Below, piece by piece: positions 34,302-42,504 of a DNA stretch of 64,000 bases. Every line of letters begins with the position of its first letter. The stretch's first letter is position 1. The stretch is from JBBQAA01 sp038276395. Its GTDB lineage: Bacteria; Actinomycetota; Thermoleophilia; Solirubrobacterales; Solirubrobacteraceae. The translations under genes and the position numbers were made by a program. The notes under the pieces were generated by a model. That model was given only the letters and a program-made list of their open reading frames with translations. It was not told the origin of the DNA and searched no databases. The DNA lies in contig JBBQAA010000055.1 of assembly GCA_038276395.1 (NCBI GenBank), positions 1 to 64,000 of the forward strand. The letters run 5' to 3'.

Positions 34302-34769
34302 ATGGCGCCGCGCACCACGCTCGTTGGCGAGGTCCTCATCGACGCCGCGCCCGAGCACGTGTGGGCGGCGATCGGCGCGACCGGCCGCTACGCCGAATGG
34401 GTCGTCAACACGCTCGCCGTGACCCGAGCCGACGGCCCGCGCGCCGAGCCCGGCATCACCTACGACGAGCGCAACCGGATCGCCGGCCCGTGGACCGGGC
34501 GCTCGCGCTGGCGCGTGGCCTCCGCTGAGGCTCCGCGCCACACCGTGCACGAGGGGGAGGGGATCGCGCTCGCGCGCGCGCTCCGGCTCGAGCTCACCCT
34601 GACCCCGGAGGCAGCGGGCACGCGCTACGGCCACGAGCTCTCCTACGAGCCCACGCTAGGCGCGCTCGGCGCCGCCGTCGGCCGGGCGGTCCGGCCGCTC
34701 CTGGCCCGCGACGTCCGGAGCACGGCGCAGAACCTGAGGGCGCTCGTCGAGCGCGAACGAACGGGCTAG
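34302..34769 (+). CDS. SRPBCC-superfamily protein
   Basis: 155 residues. VGEVLIDAAPEHVWAAIGATGRYAEWVVN is the standard first strand plus helix of START-like proteins; the C-terminal helix (AAVGRAVRPLLARDVRSTAQNLRALVE) would close the cavity. The ATG at 34302 is supported by the TAGGCT box; the frame is open much further upstream but only as the xseA shadow. Ligand unknown. This is one of three SRPBCC proteins in the window. Confidence 0.8.
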   Translation: MAPRTTLVGEVLIDAAPEHVWAAIGATGRYAEWVVNTLAVTRADGPRAEPGITYDERNRIAGPWTGRSRWRVASAEAPRHTVHEGEGIALARALRLELTLTPEAAGTRYGHELSYEPTLGALGAAVGRAVRPLLARDVRSTAQNLRALVERERTG

Positions 34770-35108
34770 CGCCGCGCGGATCGCCGCGGCGCAACGGTCC
34801 AAGCTAAGAGAGAAGGAGAGGAGGCGTTCCCGGGTCGCCGTGGACACCTTGATCGTCCTGGCGATCATTCCTGTCCACGCACGTTCCTCCGCCCGCTCGG
34901 TGGACGGCTTTGTCGGCCTGACGAGCATCCCTGTCCCGAGGGTCACAGTGGCGGCGGGCCGGCGTGGTCGAAGCTCGGGGCCGCCCCCATGCCCCCTCGG
35001 GTCAACCACCCACCCTACCTCGTAGCCCGAGCACCTCCGAGCGCCAGGCTCTCTCCGCATTCCCGCGGGCGCGTCGGCACGGTGAGCGAGGGACGCGCCG
35101 CGGGTCGG
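34770..35108. other. 339-nt intergenic region holding repeat copy C
   Basis: It starts with an 8-bp GC hairpin (34769-34776 with 34785-34792) after the SRPBCC stop. Then come a purine-rich stretch (34804-34824), repeat copy C, and a GGCGTGGTCGAAG sequence shared with the flank of copy A. I see no gene in the remainder up to the methyltransferase stop. Confidence 0.6.
34826..34936 (+). repeat. interspersed repeat, copy C
   Basis: GTTCCCGGGTCGCC then two units (34840-34876 and 34900-34936) separated by 23 nt. The first unit is the best palindrome: GGACA...GATCG-TCCTGG-CGATC...TGTCC. The plus frame stays open through the repeat (VDTLIVLAIIPV, VDGFVGLTSIPV) as in copy B, but not in copy A. Confidence 0.87.
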
Positions 35109-35861
35109 CTAGCCCCGCCGCGCCCCCACGAACTGCGCGAGCCCCGTGATCCGTCGGCGGATGTCGGTGAAGCCGCGCTCCTCCAATCCCTCGACGATCT
35201 CCTCCCGGCCGAACATCCGCACACCCGCGAGGCCGCGGCCGAGCGCGCGGCCCGTCTGCGAGCGGGGCAGACAGCTCGTGAGGATCGCGATCCGCCCGCC
35301 GGGCGTGAGCACGCGCGCCATCGAATCGAGCGCCGCCCACGGGTCGGCGAACAGGTACATGGCGGCAAAGCAGCACACTGCGTCGAAGCTCTCATCGCGG
35401 AAGGGGAGCTCGGCGGCGTCGCCGCGCACGTAGGCGACGGCCCGGAGGGAGCGCGGGGTGTCCCTGACCGCGCGGGCGAGCATCGTCTCCGAGGCGTCGA
35501 TGCCGACGACGAGGCCCGTGTCGCCCACCACGCGGCCGAAGCCGCGCGTGAAGTTGCCCGGGCCGCAGGCGACGTCGAGCACCCCGTCGCCCGGCGTGAG
35601 GCCGAGCATCAGCCGCGCGACGCGCTGCTCCTCGGCCATGCCCGGCCCGAGGACGCCCTTCAGCGAGCGGCCGAGCGCCGGGCGCCAGTAGCGCTCGTAT
35701 ACGGCGGGGAGCGCCCGCGTGAGCATCAGCCGCTGGGCGGCGGTGCCGCCGACCGCGGCGTCGTCCCCCGGGCCGAGGAGATCGAGGAAGCCGCTTTGCT
35801 CCCGCCCGCGCGCCGCCGCCTCCGGCCGGACGAGGCCCGCGAGGAGCGCGGTCCCCGTCAA
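35109..35861 (-). CDS. class I SAM-dependent methyltransferase
   Basis: 250 residues from a TTG start that overlaps the preceding gene's stop. Motif I is GDGVLDVACGPGNFTRGFGRVVG; motif II region VVGIDASETMLARAV; then YVRGDAAELPFRDESFDAVCCFAAMYLF and LDSMARVLTPGGRIAILTSC. This is the UbiE/Coq5-like Methyltransf_11 group. The N-terminal 80 residues form an extra helical segment, and GTAAQRLMLTRALPAVYERYWRP suggests a lipid or quinone type of substrate. No quinone genes adjoin it. Confidence 0.88.
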   Translation of the reverse strand: MTGTALLAGLVRPEAAARGREQSGFLDLLGPGDDAAVGGTAAQRLMLTRALPAVYERYWRPALGRSLKGVLGPGMAEEQRVARLMLGLTPGDGVLDVACGPGNFTRGFGRVVGDTGLVVGIDASETMLARAVRDTPRSLRAVAYVRGDAAELPFRDESFDAVCCFAAMYLFADPWAALDSMARVLTPGGRIAILTSCLPRSQTGRALGRGLAGVRMFGREEIVEGLEERGFTDIRRRITGLAQFVGARRG

Positions 35862-36166
35862 TGCCCGTGGCCGCCGGGCGCGCGCTGCGCCGCGGCGACG
35901 GAGACGCTCGGCAGCGTCGGCATCTCCGGGTCCTCCGGCTCGCCGCGGACCTCGCCCTCGAAGCCGAGGCGGAGCATGATCGCGAGCTGGCGCTCGGCCT
36001 CGACGCGGGCGGGATGCTCGGCGGGCAGCCCCGCCACGAGGCGCTTCAGGCGCTCGCGGAGCTGGCCGGAGAAGTGCGGCGTCGAGGCGCCCACGAGCTG
36101 GCGCACGTCATCGACGCTCACCTGATGCTCCGCCCGCAGGCGCCCGGGGTGCTCGGCCTCGCTCAC
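35858..36166 (-). CDS. small hypothetical protein
   Basis: 102 residues from GTG 36166, overlapping the CWB2 gene stop by 4 nt and the methyltransferase start by 4 nt. The core is helical and charged (VSVDDVRQLVGASTPHFSGQLRERLKRLV, HPARVEAERQLAIMLRLGFEGE); the end is His/Gly/Pro-rich. No known domain is recognised. Coupling on both sides indicates a real gene in a three-gene operon. Confidence 0.65.
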   Translation of the reverse strand: MSEAEHPGRLRAEHQVSVDDVRQLVGASTPHFSGQLRERLKRLVAGLPAEHPARVEAERQLAIMLRLGFEGEVRGEPEDPEMPTLPSVSVAAAQRAPGGHGH

Positions 36167-37371
36167 TTGCGTGTGTTCACGGGGGAGATCTCGAGCGCTT
36201 GGTCGATCATCGTCTGGACGCCGAGGGAGATGGCCTTGGCGTCGCCGATCAGCCAGCCGTGATTGTAGACCCCGCGCACCGGGTCCTTCTGGTACCCCGG
36301 CTGGATGTCGACCAGGAAGCCCTCGAGCGCGGGCGGCAGCTTCGCGGCCTGATCGGTGAAGAGCAGCGGCCCGTAATCGCCGGAGGCGGCGAGCGCCGAG
36401 GCGGCTATGCCGGCGATCGGCTGCCGCGCGTTGGCGATGATGACCCCGTGGCCGGGGTCGGTCACGCCCCAGCCGAAGCGCCCGTCGTTGAAGCGCGCGA
36501 AGGCGATCGAGTTGGTGACGGCGTCGGCGCCGGCGATCCGGGTCACGGTCCCGAGCTTCCTCAGCGCCGCGATGGCCTGCGGGCCGATGGCCGAGGCCGG
36601 CCCGAGCGCGTAGATGCGCGGCTTGGCGTGGGCCTTGAGCGCCTTCGCGGTGGCGGCGGGCACGCCCGTCCTCGTCACGAACAGCACCGGGTCGCCCGAC
36701 TTCGCCGCCCACGCGGCGGCCGGGGCGCCGATGTCGGGCCGGTCGGAGGCCACGACGACGACGTTCGCGCTCGGCCGGCCCTGCGCGGCGGCGACGAAGC
36801 GGTCGACGGCCGCCGCGAGGGCGAACGGGTCGCTTCCCTTGGCCCCGATTCGGGTGACCTTCCGGCCCGGGACGTCCGGCGCGCCCCCCACCGCGAGCAC
36901 CTGGCCGCCCCCGGCCACCGCCGCGCCTTTCGGGTCGAGCGCCTTCAGCGCCGCCTGGGTCGAGGACGGCAGGTCGCCGCCGTCGGCCAGGAGGAGCGGC
37001 GCTCGCACCGGCCGGGCCATGAGCGCGGCGGCCGCCGTGGCCGCGCGCCAGTCCCCGCCGTCGGCCAGCGCGACGGCGCCCGGGCGGCTCGAGGGGGCCT
37101 GGCTCGGGAAGACGGCGAGCGCCACCGCGGCGGCGTCGGTGGCCGGGTCGGCGCCGGCCACCCGCGTCGTGTTCTTCGTCGCCAGGCCCGGGAAGCCGAG
37201 GCCCTGCGGGGTGCTCGGCGCGCTCGCCTTGCCGTTCCCGCCGTTCCCGCCGCTCCCGCCGCTCCCGCCGCCATGGATGACGGGGATGCCGCCCGAGCCG
37301 CCCCCCGAGCCGCCGCCGCAGCCGGTCAAGCCGGCGGCCAGCAGGCCAAGGAGGACGAGGAGGCGCCGCAC
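36163..37371 (-). CDS. cell-wall-binding repeat 2 (CWB2) family lipoprotein
   Basis: 402 residues from GTG 37371. A lipoprotein signal (LLGLLAAGLTGC, lipidated Cys18) is followed by a Gly/Ser linker, then three CWB2-like modules with the typical RVAGADPATDAAAVALAVF and RIAGADAVTNSIAFARF starts and AVGG/ALGP turns. CWB2 modules bind secondary wall polymers in clostridia and actinobacteria. With Lgt at 47.4 kb it would be anchored in the outer leaflet of the membrane. The C-terminal HGWLIGDAKAISLGVQ segment is typical of the actinobacterial subgroup. Confidence 0.88.
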   Translation of the reverse strand: MRRLLVLLGLLAAGLTGCGGGSGGGSGGIPVIHGGGSGGSGGNGGNGKASAPSTPQGLGFPGLATKNTTRVAGADPATDAAAVALAVFPSQAPSSRPGAVALADGGDWRAATAAAALMARPVRAPLLLADGGDLPSSTQAALKALDPKGAAVAGGGQVLAVGGAPDVPGRKVTRIGAKGSDPFALAAAVDRFVAAAQGRPSANVVVVASDRPDIGAPAAAWAAKSGDPVLFVTRTGVPAATAKALKAHAKPRIYALGPASAIGPQAIAALRKLGTVTRIAGADAVTNSIAFARFNDGRFGWGVTDPGHGVIIANARQPIAGIAASALAASGDYGPLLFTDQAAKLPPALEGFLVDIQPGYQKDPVRGVYNHGWLIGDAKAISLGVQTMIDQALEISPVNTRK

Positions 37372-37407
37372 GCGGGAGACGGTAGTGGCGGGAGCCTCCC
37401 GCCCGCG

Positions 37408-37740
37408 CTACTTGAGGCCGATGGACAGGCGGCCGACGGCGTGCCCGTCCTCCTGCGCGGACCCGAAGGCGATCGCCGTGTAGGCCTGGAGGTAGCGGAG
37501 CGCCCAGCGCATCGCCCTTGACGGCGTCGACCGCCGCGCGGAACCCGGCTTCGGTACCGATTACGAGGAAGCCGTTGAGGATCCCGTAGGCGTCGGGCGT
37601 GCCGTTGCCCTGCGCGACCGTGTAGTCCTGGCCCGAGTAGGACCGGCCGACGGCTTGCTCCCGCCGGCCTTCTCGGCCTTGTCGACGGCGGCTCGGCCCC
37701 GCCGCCGTCCGCGAGCAGCGGGAGCGGGATCCGGCGCATG
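37408..37740 (-). pseudogene. DUF3352-like gene remnant with frameshifts
   Basis: Three minus-strand frames together give recognisable DUF3352 sequence. One frame has VDKAEKAGGSKPSAG. A second has YSGQDYTVAQGNGTPDAYG and ILNGFLVIGTEAGFRAAVDAVKGDALG. A third has RYLQAYTAIAFGSAQEDGHAVGRLSIGLK ending at TAG (37408-37410). The bulk of the N-terminal domain and membrane anchor is missing. At least two frame changes are needed, so this is decayed or the assembly has errors here. It lies between the CWB2 gene and riboswitch 1. Confidence 0.62.
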
Positions 37741-37786
37741 AGGGAATCTTCACGAGGATTCCGTTTGACGCTGTGGTTATAGTCAC

Positions 37787-37925
37787 CCACGCCGAATTCG
37801 CGGCCAGATGTCGCGGACCGGGGGACCCAGTTGTACCTGGGGCTAATCCCGTGGTGTAACCACGGGAGGCGCAGGCTCTTTCCGCGCTCGCCCGTCAGCT
37901 AACCCCGGAGGCCGACGAAAGAGGA
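37787..37925 (+). promoter_or_regulatory. c-di-AMP riboswitch (ydaO-yuaA class), copy 1
   Basis: The class hallmarks occur in order: GCCGAATTC (37791), GACCGGGGGACCCAG, GGGGCTAATCCCG followed by a GTGG-TGTAA-CCAC type hairpin, and CCCGTCAGCTAACCCCGGAGGC. A candidate -10, TATAGT at 37779-37784, would start the RNA right at the aptamer. The 3' edge reaches GAGGA, 12 nt before the GTG of an NlpC/P60-like hydrolase, so ligand binding could control ribosome access. Members of this class usually shut genes off when c-di-AMP is high. DisA, which makes c-di-AMP, is at 7.9 kb. Confidence 0.96.
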
Positions 37926-37937
37926 CCGGGAATCGCT

Positions 37938-38537
37938 GTGAGACGTGCCGTGATGCTTGCGACGTGCGTGCTGGCCGTGGCCGCGACCCCGGCCGCGGCC
38001 CAGACGGGCGGCGCCGGAGCGACCCCCGCGCCGCCCGCGAGCGGCGACCAGCCCGGCGGCCCGGGCTCCGGCGGCGGCGCCGCCTACGGCGTGGCCCCCG
38101 TCTCGACGATCTCCGAGCCCACCGTCCCCGGTCTCGTCGGCCGGATCCGGGGCGGCATCGCCTATGCCCCCTCGCTCGCGCCGCCGGCGGTCAAGAGGGC
38201 CATCTGGGCGGCCGACCGGATCCGCCACAAGCCCTACATCTACGGTGGCGGCCACGGGAGGTGGGCCTCCCCGGGCTACGACTGCTCGGGCACCGTCTCC
38301 TACGCGCTGCATGGCGGCGGGCTGCTCTCGACGCCGCTCGACTCCTCGAGCTTCATGCGCTGGCAGGCGCCGGGCCGGGGTCAGTGGATCACCGTCTACG
38401 CCAACGGCGGCCACGCCTGGGCGATCATCGCCGGGATGCGGCTCGACACGAGCGGCCCCGGGCAGTCCGGGCCGCGCTGGCGCCCGCAGCGGCGATCGGC
38501 CGCGGGCTTCCTGGTGCGCCACCCGCTCGGCTACTGA
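37938..38537 (+). CDS. secreted NlpC/P60-like cell-wall hydrolase under riboswitch 1
   Basis: 199 residues from GTG 37938. A signal peptide (MLATCVLAVAATPAAAQ) is followed by a Gly/Pro linker and a helical segment (PPAVKRAIWAADRIRHKP). The catalytic domain opens with YIYGGGHG, then YDCSGTVSYALHGGG (nucleophile Cys) and YANGGHAWAII (catalytic His). It would cut peptide cross-bridges in peptidoglycan. The same domain closes the protein at 48444, which is also under a c-di-AMP riboswitch; this copy has no peptidoglycan-binding repeats. Confidence 0.87.
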   Translation: MRRAVMLATCVLAVAATPAAAQTGGAGATPAPPASGDQPGGPGSGGGAAYGVAPVSTISEPTVPGLVGRIRGGIAYAPSLAPPAVKRAIWAADRIRHKPYIYGGGHGRWASPGYDCSGTVSYALHGGGLLSTPLDSSSFMRWQAPGRGQWITVYANGGHAWAIIAGMRLDTSGPGQSGPRWRPQRRSAAGFLVRHPLGY

Positions 38538-38559
38538 GCTTTCCGGCGCGCGTGGCCCG

Positions 38560-40338
38560 CTACGCCGCTGACTCGATCCCGGCGGCGCCGCTCGCCGCGG
38601 TCGCGGCGACGCGGTCCGCGCGGCGGTAGCGCACGAAGGCGGCGACGACGCGCGGGTCGAAGTGCGTGCCCGCGCAGTGCTCGAGCTCGCGCAGCGTCTT
38701 GACCTCGGAGAGCGCGGCCTTGTAGGAGCGCCGCGAGCGCATCGCGTCGTAGGAGTCGCAGACCGCGATGATCCGCGCGCCGAGCGGGATGTCCTCGCCT
38801 GCCAGGTTGTCGGGGTACCCGGAGCCGTCCCAGCGCTCGTGGCTCGAGCGCACGAGCCGGGCCACGCCCTGCAGCGCGGGGGCCGCGGCCAGCATCCGCT
38901 CACCGATCAGGGTGTGGCGGCGCATGTAGCTCCACTCGTCCTCGTCCAGCGGGCCTGGCTTGGCGAGGATGTCGGCGGGGATCGCGATCTTGCCCACGTC
39001 GTGCAGCTCGGCGGCGCGCCGCACGTCGTCGATGTCGGTGCCGGTCATGCCGAGCTCGTGGGCGATCGCCACGGCGAGCTGCCCGACGTCGGAGAGGTGC
39101 TCGTGCAGGTCGGGCTGCTGCTCGGCGAGCACGGTCATGAGCAGGTCGCGTGCCTGGCGCTTGGCCGAGGCCGGGCGGCTCTCCTTGTCGGCGTAGAGCT
39201 TCTGGTCGGCCATGCGCAGGGCGTTGGCGGCGTCGCGTGCGTCGCGGGGCACGAGCACGGCGCCGTGGGAGCAGGAGATCGTGAAGCCCTCGCCCTGCCC
39301 GACGAGCGCGTCGGCGGCGATCGCGATGAGCGGCTCGACCGCCTCCTGGCCGGGCTCCGCGACGACGCAGAACTCATCCCCGCCGGGCCGGTAGGAGACG
39401 CCAAAGCCCTTGGTCTCCTCCCGCAGCCGCCGCGCGAGGAGGCGGAGGAGCAGGTCGCCCTCGGGGTGGCCGAAGGAGTCGTTGTACTGCTTGAAGCCGT
39501 CGAGGTCGAAGGAGATGAGCAGCAGCGGCGCCTCGAGCGTCGCGTGCTCGACGCGCTCGGCGAGGTCCTCCATCAGCCGCCGGCGGTTGCCGAGCCCGGT
39601 CAGCTCGTCGGTCAGCGCCTGCTCGTGGAGCTGGCGCGTGCGCTCGGCGAGCTCGACCGCGGTCTGCCGCGCGAGGAGCAGCTGTGAGAGGAGATGCTGG
39701 AAGCCGAGCACGACGAGTGCGACGAGCGCGAGGGCGGGCAGGCCGCCCTTCACGTAGAGGAACGTGGCGCCGACGGTGATGACGGCCGTGACGAGCTCGG
39801 ATGACAGCAGCGGCAGCAGCGCCTCGCGCACCGCCTCCCGGAAGGTGGCGAGCCCGATGACGGCGCCGTAGCTCGCGATCAGGCAGAAGTTGAGTCCGAG
39901 CGCCAGAGCGAACGTCGCGAGGACGAGCAAGTAGTAGCCCGCGTCCGAGGTCGAGAGCGCGAAGCTCGAGCGGAGCGCGGTGAAGACGAGTCCGCCGACC
40001 AGGGGATAGACGGCGAAGACGATCGCGTTGTGGCGAAGGGCAGGGCGGGGATCCTCTGCTCGAATCGAGAAGACAACGGCCGAGATGAGGCCAGCGAGCA
40101 TCGCGGGGCTCCCGCCCAGAAGAACCATGCACAGGACAAGCGCGATGAACGAGCCTGAGACCCTGATCCGCTGCTGCTCGAGTTTGATCGCCGCGAGGTC
40201 ACTGACCATCGCCAACGCGAGCAACAGGGCCAGTAGCGGGAGATCCCAGTTCGCAGACGGGGCCGCCAGTACGCCCGCGGCGACAGCGGCCGCAGCAAGG
40301 GCCGTCTGAGCAGCGATCACGGAGAGGGGAATCCGCAT
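38560..40338 (-). CDS. membrane-bound GGDEF + HD-GYP cyclic di-GMP protein
   Basis: 592 residues from ATG 40338 (a TTG nine codons earlier is possible). Residues 1-230 hold about seven membrane helices; a coiled linker (LARQTAVELAERTRQLHEQ) follows. The GGDEF domain has the intact active site YRPGGDEFCVV, so diguanylate cyclase activity is expected. The HD-GYP domain has AAELHDVGKIAIPADIL, RRHTLIGERML, SSHERWDGSGYP and ICDSYDAMRSRRSYK, so c-di-GMP hydrolysis is expected too. One protein may both make and break the messenger, switched by its membrane sensor. Divergent from the MFS gene. Confidence 0.93.
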   Translation of the reverse strand: MRIPLSVIAAQTALAAAAVAAGVLAAPSANWDLPLLALLLALAMVSDLAAIKLEQQRIRVSGSFIALVLCMVLLGGSPAMLAGLISAVVFSIRAEDPRPALRHNAIVFAVYPLVGGLVFTALRSSFALSTSDAGYYLLVLATFALALGLNFCLIASYGAVIGLATFREAVREALLPLLSSELVTAVITVGATFLYVKGGLPALALVALVVLGFQHLLSQLLLARQTAVELAERTRQLHEQALTDELTGLGNRRRLMEDLAERVEHATLEAPLLLISFDLDGFKQYNDSFGHPEGDLLLRLLARRLREETKGFGVSYRPGGDEFCVVAEPGQEAVEPLIAIAADALVGQGEGFTISCSHGAVLVPRDARDAANALRMADQKLYADKESRPASAKRQARDLLMTVLAEQQPDLHEHLSDVGQLAVAIAHELGMTGTDIDDVRRAAELHDVGKIAIPADILAKPGPLDEDEWSYMRRHTLIGERMLAAAPALQGVARLVRSSHERWDGSGYPDNLAGEDIPLGARIIAVCDSYDAMRSRRSYKAALSEVKTLRELEHCAGTHFDPRVVAAFVRYRRADRVAATAASGAAGIESAA

Positions 40339-40661
40339 GACGGACGGGTGTCCTATCGACGGCAAACAACCACAAGTTGAGTCGTTTGTCGAGGAAAGCT
40401 CAAGTATTTCCTCGAGCGTCCGATATCAGCGGTGCCGTCTGCGCCGGACTGCGGCTGTCGGGGAGTCGCTGCAACGACCCCCCGACACCCGGGCGGAAGC
40501 TCAGCAGGTGCGGTAGCTCACGGTGGGCCTCCTTCCGCGGGGTGTCATGTGTGCGTTGTGGTGATGCGGGCATGACATCCCCGGAAGCGCCCCCCGGCAA
40601 GTTTGGCCTGGACGGATGTTCGATCAACCCATTTCGGAAGGTGCCGATAGGGCGCCCGCCC
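40339..40661. other. 323-nt divergent leader between the GGDEF and MFS genes
   Basis: Lower GC than average near 40340-40430. It contains a possible stem, GTCGGGG with CCCCCGAC, around 40458-40488. No recognised riboswitch. An in-frame ATG at 40572 would lengthen the MFS protein by 30 residues. Otherwise I see nothing coding. Confidence 0.4.
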
Positions 40662-41969
40662 GTGGCCCGACCGACAACCGTTCCCGCCCCCCTTCGGCAT
40701 GCCGCTTTTCGCCGTCTGGGCGGGGCTTATCTCCTCAACGAGGTCGGCAACTGGCTCGGTGACGTCGCCCTCGCCGTGCTCGTCTTCCAGGCCAGCGGGA
40801 GCACGCTCGCGACCGCGCTGCTCCTGATCGGCACCCGAGGCCTGCCCGCGCTGTCCGCCCCGGCGATCGCCGCCCGGCTCTCCGCCGCGCCGCTCCGCAC
40901 GGCCCTCCCCGGCCTCTATCTCGGCGAGGCCCTCCTCTTTGGCACGATGGCGCTCTTCCTACCTCACCTGGGGTGGGTCCCGCTCGTCCTTCTGGCCACG
41001 GCGGACGGATTCCTCGCGATCGGTGCCAGATCCCTTTCACGGGCCGCGATCGCCACCACGCTCAGCCCGCTCGGCCTGCTGCGCGAGGGCAACGCGATCC
41101 TCAACGTCGCCTTCGCCGCCGCCGCCGCGCTCGGCCCGCCCGCCGCCGCCGGGCTGCTCGCGCTCTCAGGCGGGCGGCTGACGCTCGCGCTCAACGCGCT
41201 GTCCTTTCTGCTCGCCGGCGCGCTGCTCGTGCGCCTCGCGCGGGAGCAGGTGGCGAGCGCCGCCGACGCCGCGCTCCACTGGCGTGAGCGCTTGCGGGAG
41301 GGGTTCGCCTACGTCCGCCGCACGCCGCGCGTCCGCTTCGGGCTCGCGGCGCAGGGGTTCGCCCTGCTCTGCCTCAGCGCCGTCGGGCCCGTCGAGGTCG
41401 CGCTCGCCACCCGCACGCTGCACGGCGGCCGCTCGGGCTACGGGCTCCTGCTCACCGCCTGGGGCATCGGGATGCCGCTCGGGGGCTTCCTCTACGCCCG
41501 CTTCCGCCACGGGGACCTCGTGCGCGTCGCCGCGCTCTCGACCCTCCTGGTCGCCGTCTCCTACACGATCACCGGCCTCGCGCCGACGCTCTTCGTCGCC
41601 TGCGCGGGTGCGTTCCTCGGGGGCATGGGCAACGCGATCCAGTGGGTCGCCGTGCTCACCCTGCTCCAGGAGGCCACGGCCGAGCGGCGCCAGGTCGCCG
41701 TCGCCGGGGTGTTCGAGGCGGTCGCCTCGCTCATGCCCGCCGTCGGCTACGGGATCGGCGGCGCCATCGCCGCGCTGGCCGGCCCGCGGGCCGGCTACCT
41801 GGCCGCGGCGGCCGGGATCCTCGTCGTGCTCGCGGCCGGGCGGGCGCTCCGGCCCGGCGAGGCGCCCGCCGAGCCCGGGCCGCTGCCCGTCACGCTGGCC
41901 GAGGGTGGCCTGGCCGGCCCGCCGTCGCCGCCCCCCGCGCCCACGCGGCCGGACCCGGTCAGGCTGTAG
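40662..41969 (+). CDS. major facilitator superfamily transporter (MFS_3/enterobactin-exporter-like)
   Basis: About 435 residues from GTG 40662; an ATG at 40572 is an alternative because the frame is open. Twelve hydrophobic segments can be drawn. The opening FRRLGGAYLLNEVGNWLGDVALAVLVFQ with DVALA and the loop between segments 2 and 3 (LSAPAIAARLS) are typical of the MFS_3 group of drug and siderophore exporters. Middle motif: RFRHGDLVRVAALS. Substrate unknown. It overlaps the convergent thioesterase by 11 nt. Confidence 0.86.
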   Translation: MARPTTVPAPLRHAAFRRLGGAYLLNEVGNWLGDVALAVLVFQASGSTLATALLLIGTRGLPALSAPAIAARLSAAPLRTALPGLYLGEALLFGTMALFLPHLGWVPLVLLATADGFLAIGARSLSRAAIATTLSPLGLLREGNAILNVAFAAAAALGPPAAAGLLALSGGRLTLALNALSFLLAGALLVRLAREQVASAADAALHWRERLREGFAYVRRTPRVRFGLAAQGFALLCLSAVGPVEVALATRTLHGGRSGYGLLLTAWGIGMPLGGFLYARFRHGDLVRVAALSTLLVAVSYTITGLAPTLFVACAGAFLGGMGNAIQWVAVLTLLQEATAERRQVAVAGVFEAVASLMPAVGYGIGGAIAALAGPRAGYLAAAAGILVVLAAGRALRPGEAPAEPGPLPVTLAEGGLAGPPSPPPAPTRPDPVRL

Positions 41970-42453
41970 CGCCGCGCGCCGAGAGGATCTCCTCCCGCTC
42001 GGCCAGGCGGTTGGCCCGCCGCACCTGCGCCTCGCGGGCGCGGCGCTGCCCCGCCTCGTCGCGCGGCTCGAGCGGCGGGACGGCCTGCGGACGAGCGTCC
42101 TCGTCGAGCGCGACCATCGTCAGGTAGGCGGTGTTGGTGTGGCGGCGCTCGCCCGTGCGCGGGTTCTCCGCGTCGACGCGCACCCCGACCTCCATCGAGG
42201 TCCGCCACACCGCGTTGACGCTCGCGCTGAAGGTGACGAGCTCGCCGATGCGGATGGGCACGAGGAAGGTCATCCGGTCCATCCCCGCCGTCACGACGCG
42301 GGCGCGGGAGTGGCGCACGGCGGCGATCCCGGCGGCCTCGTCGCAGAGCTTCATGACCGTGCCGCCGTGCACGAACCCGGCGGAGTTGGCGTCGGCGATC
42401 CCCATCCACCGCACGAGCGTCCCGCGCGGTTCCGGTGCCGGAGGCTCGCCCAC
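41959..42453 (-). CDS. acyl-CoA thioesterase (hotdog fold, YciA/Acot7-like)
   Basis: About 164 residues from GTG 42453; a GTG at 42489 is possible but cuts into the region upstream of pspA. The family core is WMGIADANSAGFVHGGTVMKLCDEAAGIAAVRHSR with the N-x-x-G...HGG...DE pattern, then DRMTFLVPIRIGELVTFSASV and SMEVGVRVDAENPRTGERRHTNTAYLTMVAL. It hydrolyses medium/long acyl-CoA. The C-terminal tail is a charged helix. Confidence 0.9.
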   Translation of the reverse strand: MGEPPAPEPRGTLVRWMGIADANSAGFVHGGTVMKLCDEAAGIAAVRHSRARVVTAGMDRMTFLVPIRIGELVTFSASVNAVWRTSMEVGVRVDAENPRTGERRHTNTAYLTMVALDEDARPQAVPPLEPRDEAGQRRAREAQVRRANRLAEREEILSARGATA

Positions 42454-42504
42454 GGGCGCAGGGTACGCTTCGCACTCCAGAGCCGTCACCGCGTAGGAGG
42501 AACC

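Noticed and set aside
34769..34792. 8-bp hairpin after the SRPBCC gene as a terminator
   Set aside because: No T-run follows, and such short GC hairpins arise by chance in this DNA.
34840..35025. Small ORF MDTLIVLAIIPVHARSS across repeat copy C as a gene
   Set aside because: The frame is repeated in copy B but broken by an insertion in copy A, and no Shine-Dalgarno fits; it is better explained as a nucleic-acid repeat.
37765..37784. TTGACG and TATAGT as a -35/-10 pair for riboswitch 1
   Set aside because: Only 8 nt separate them. TATAGT alone remains a candidate -10.
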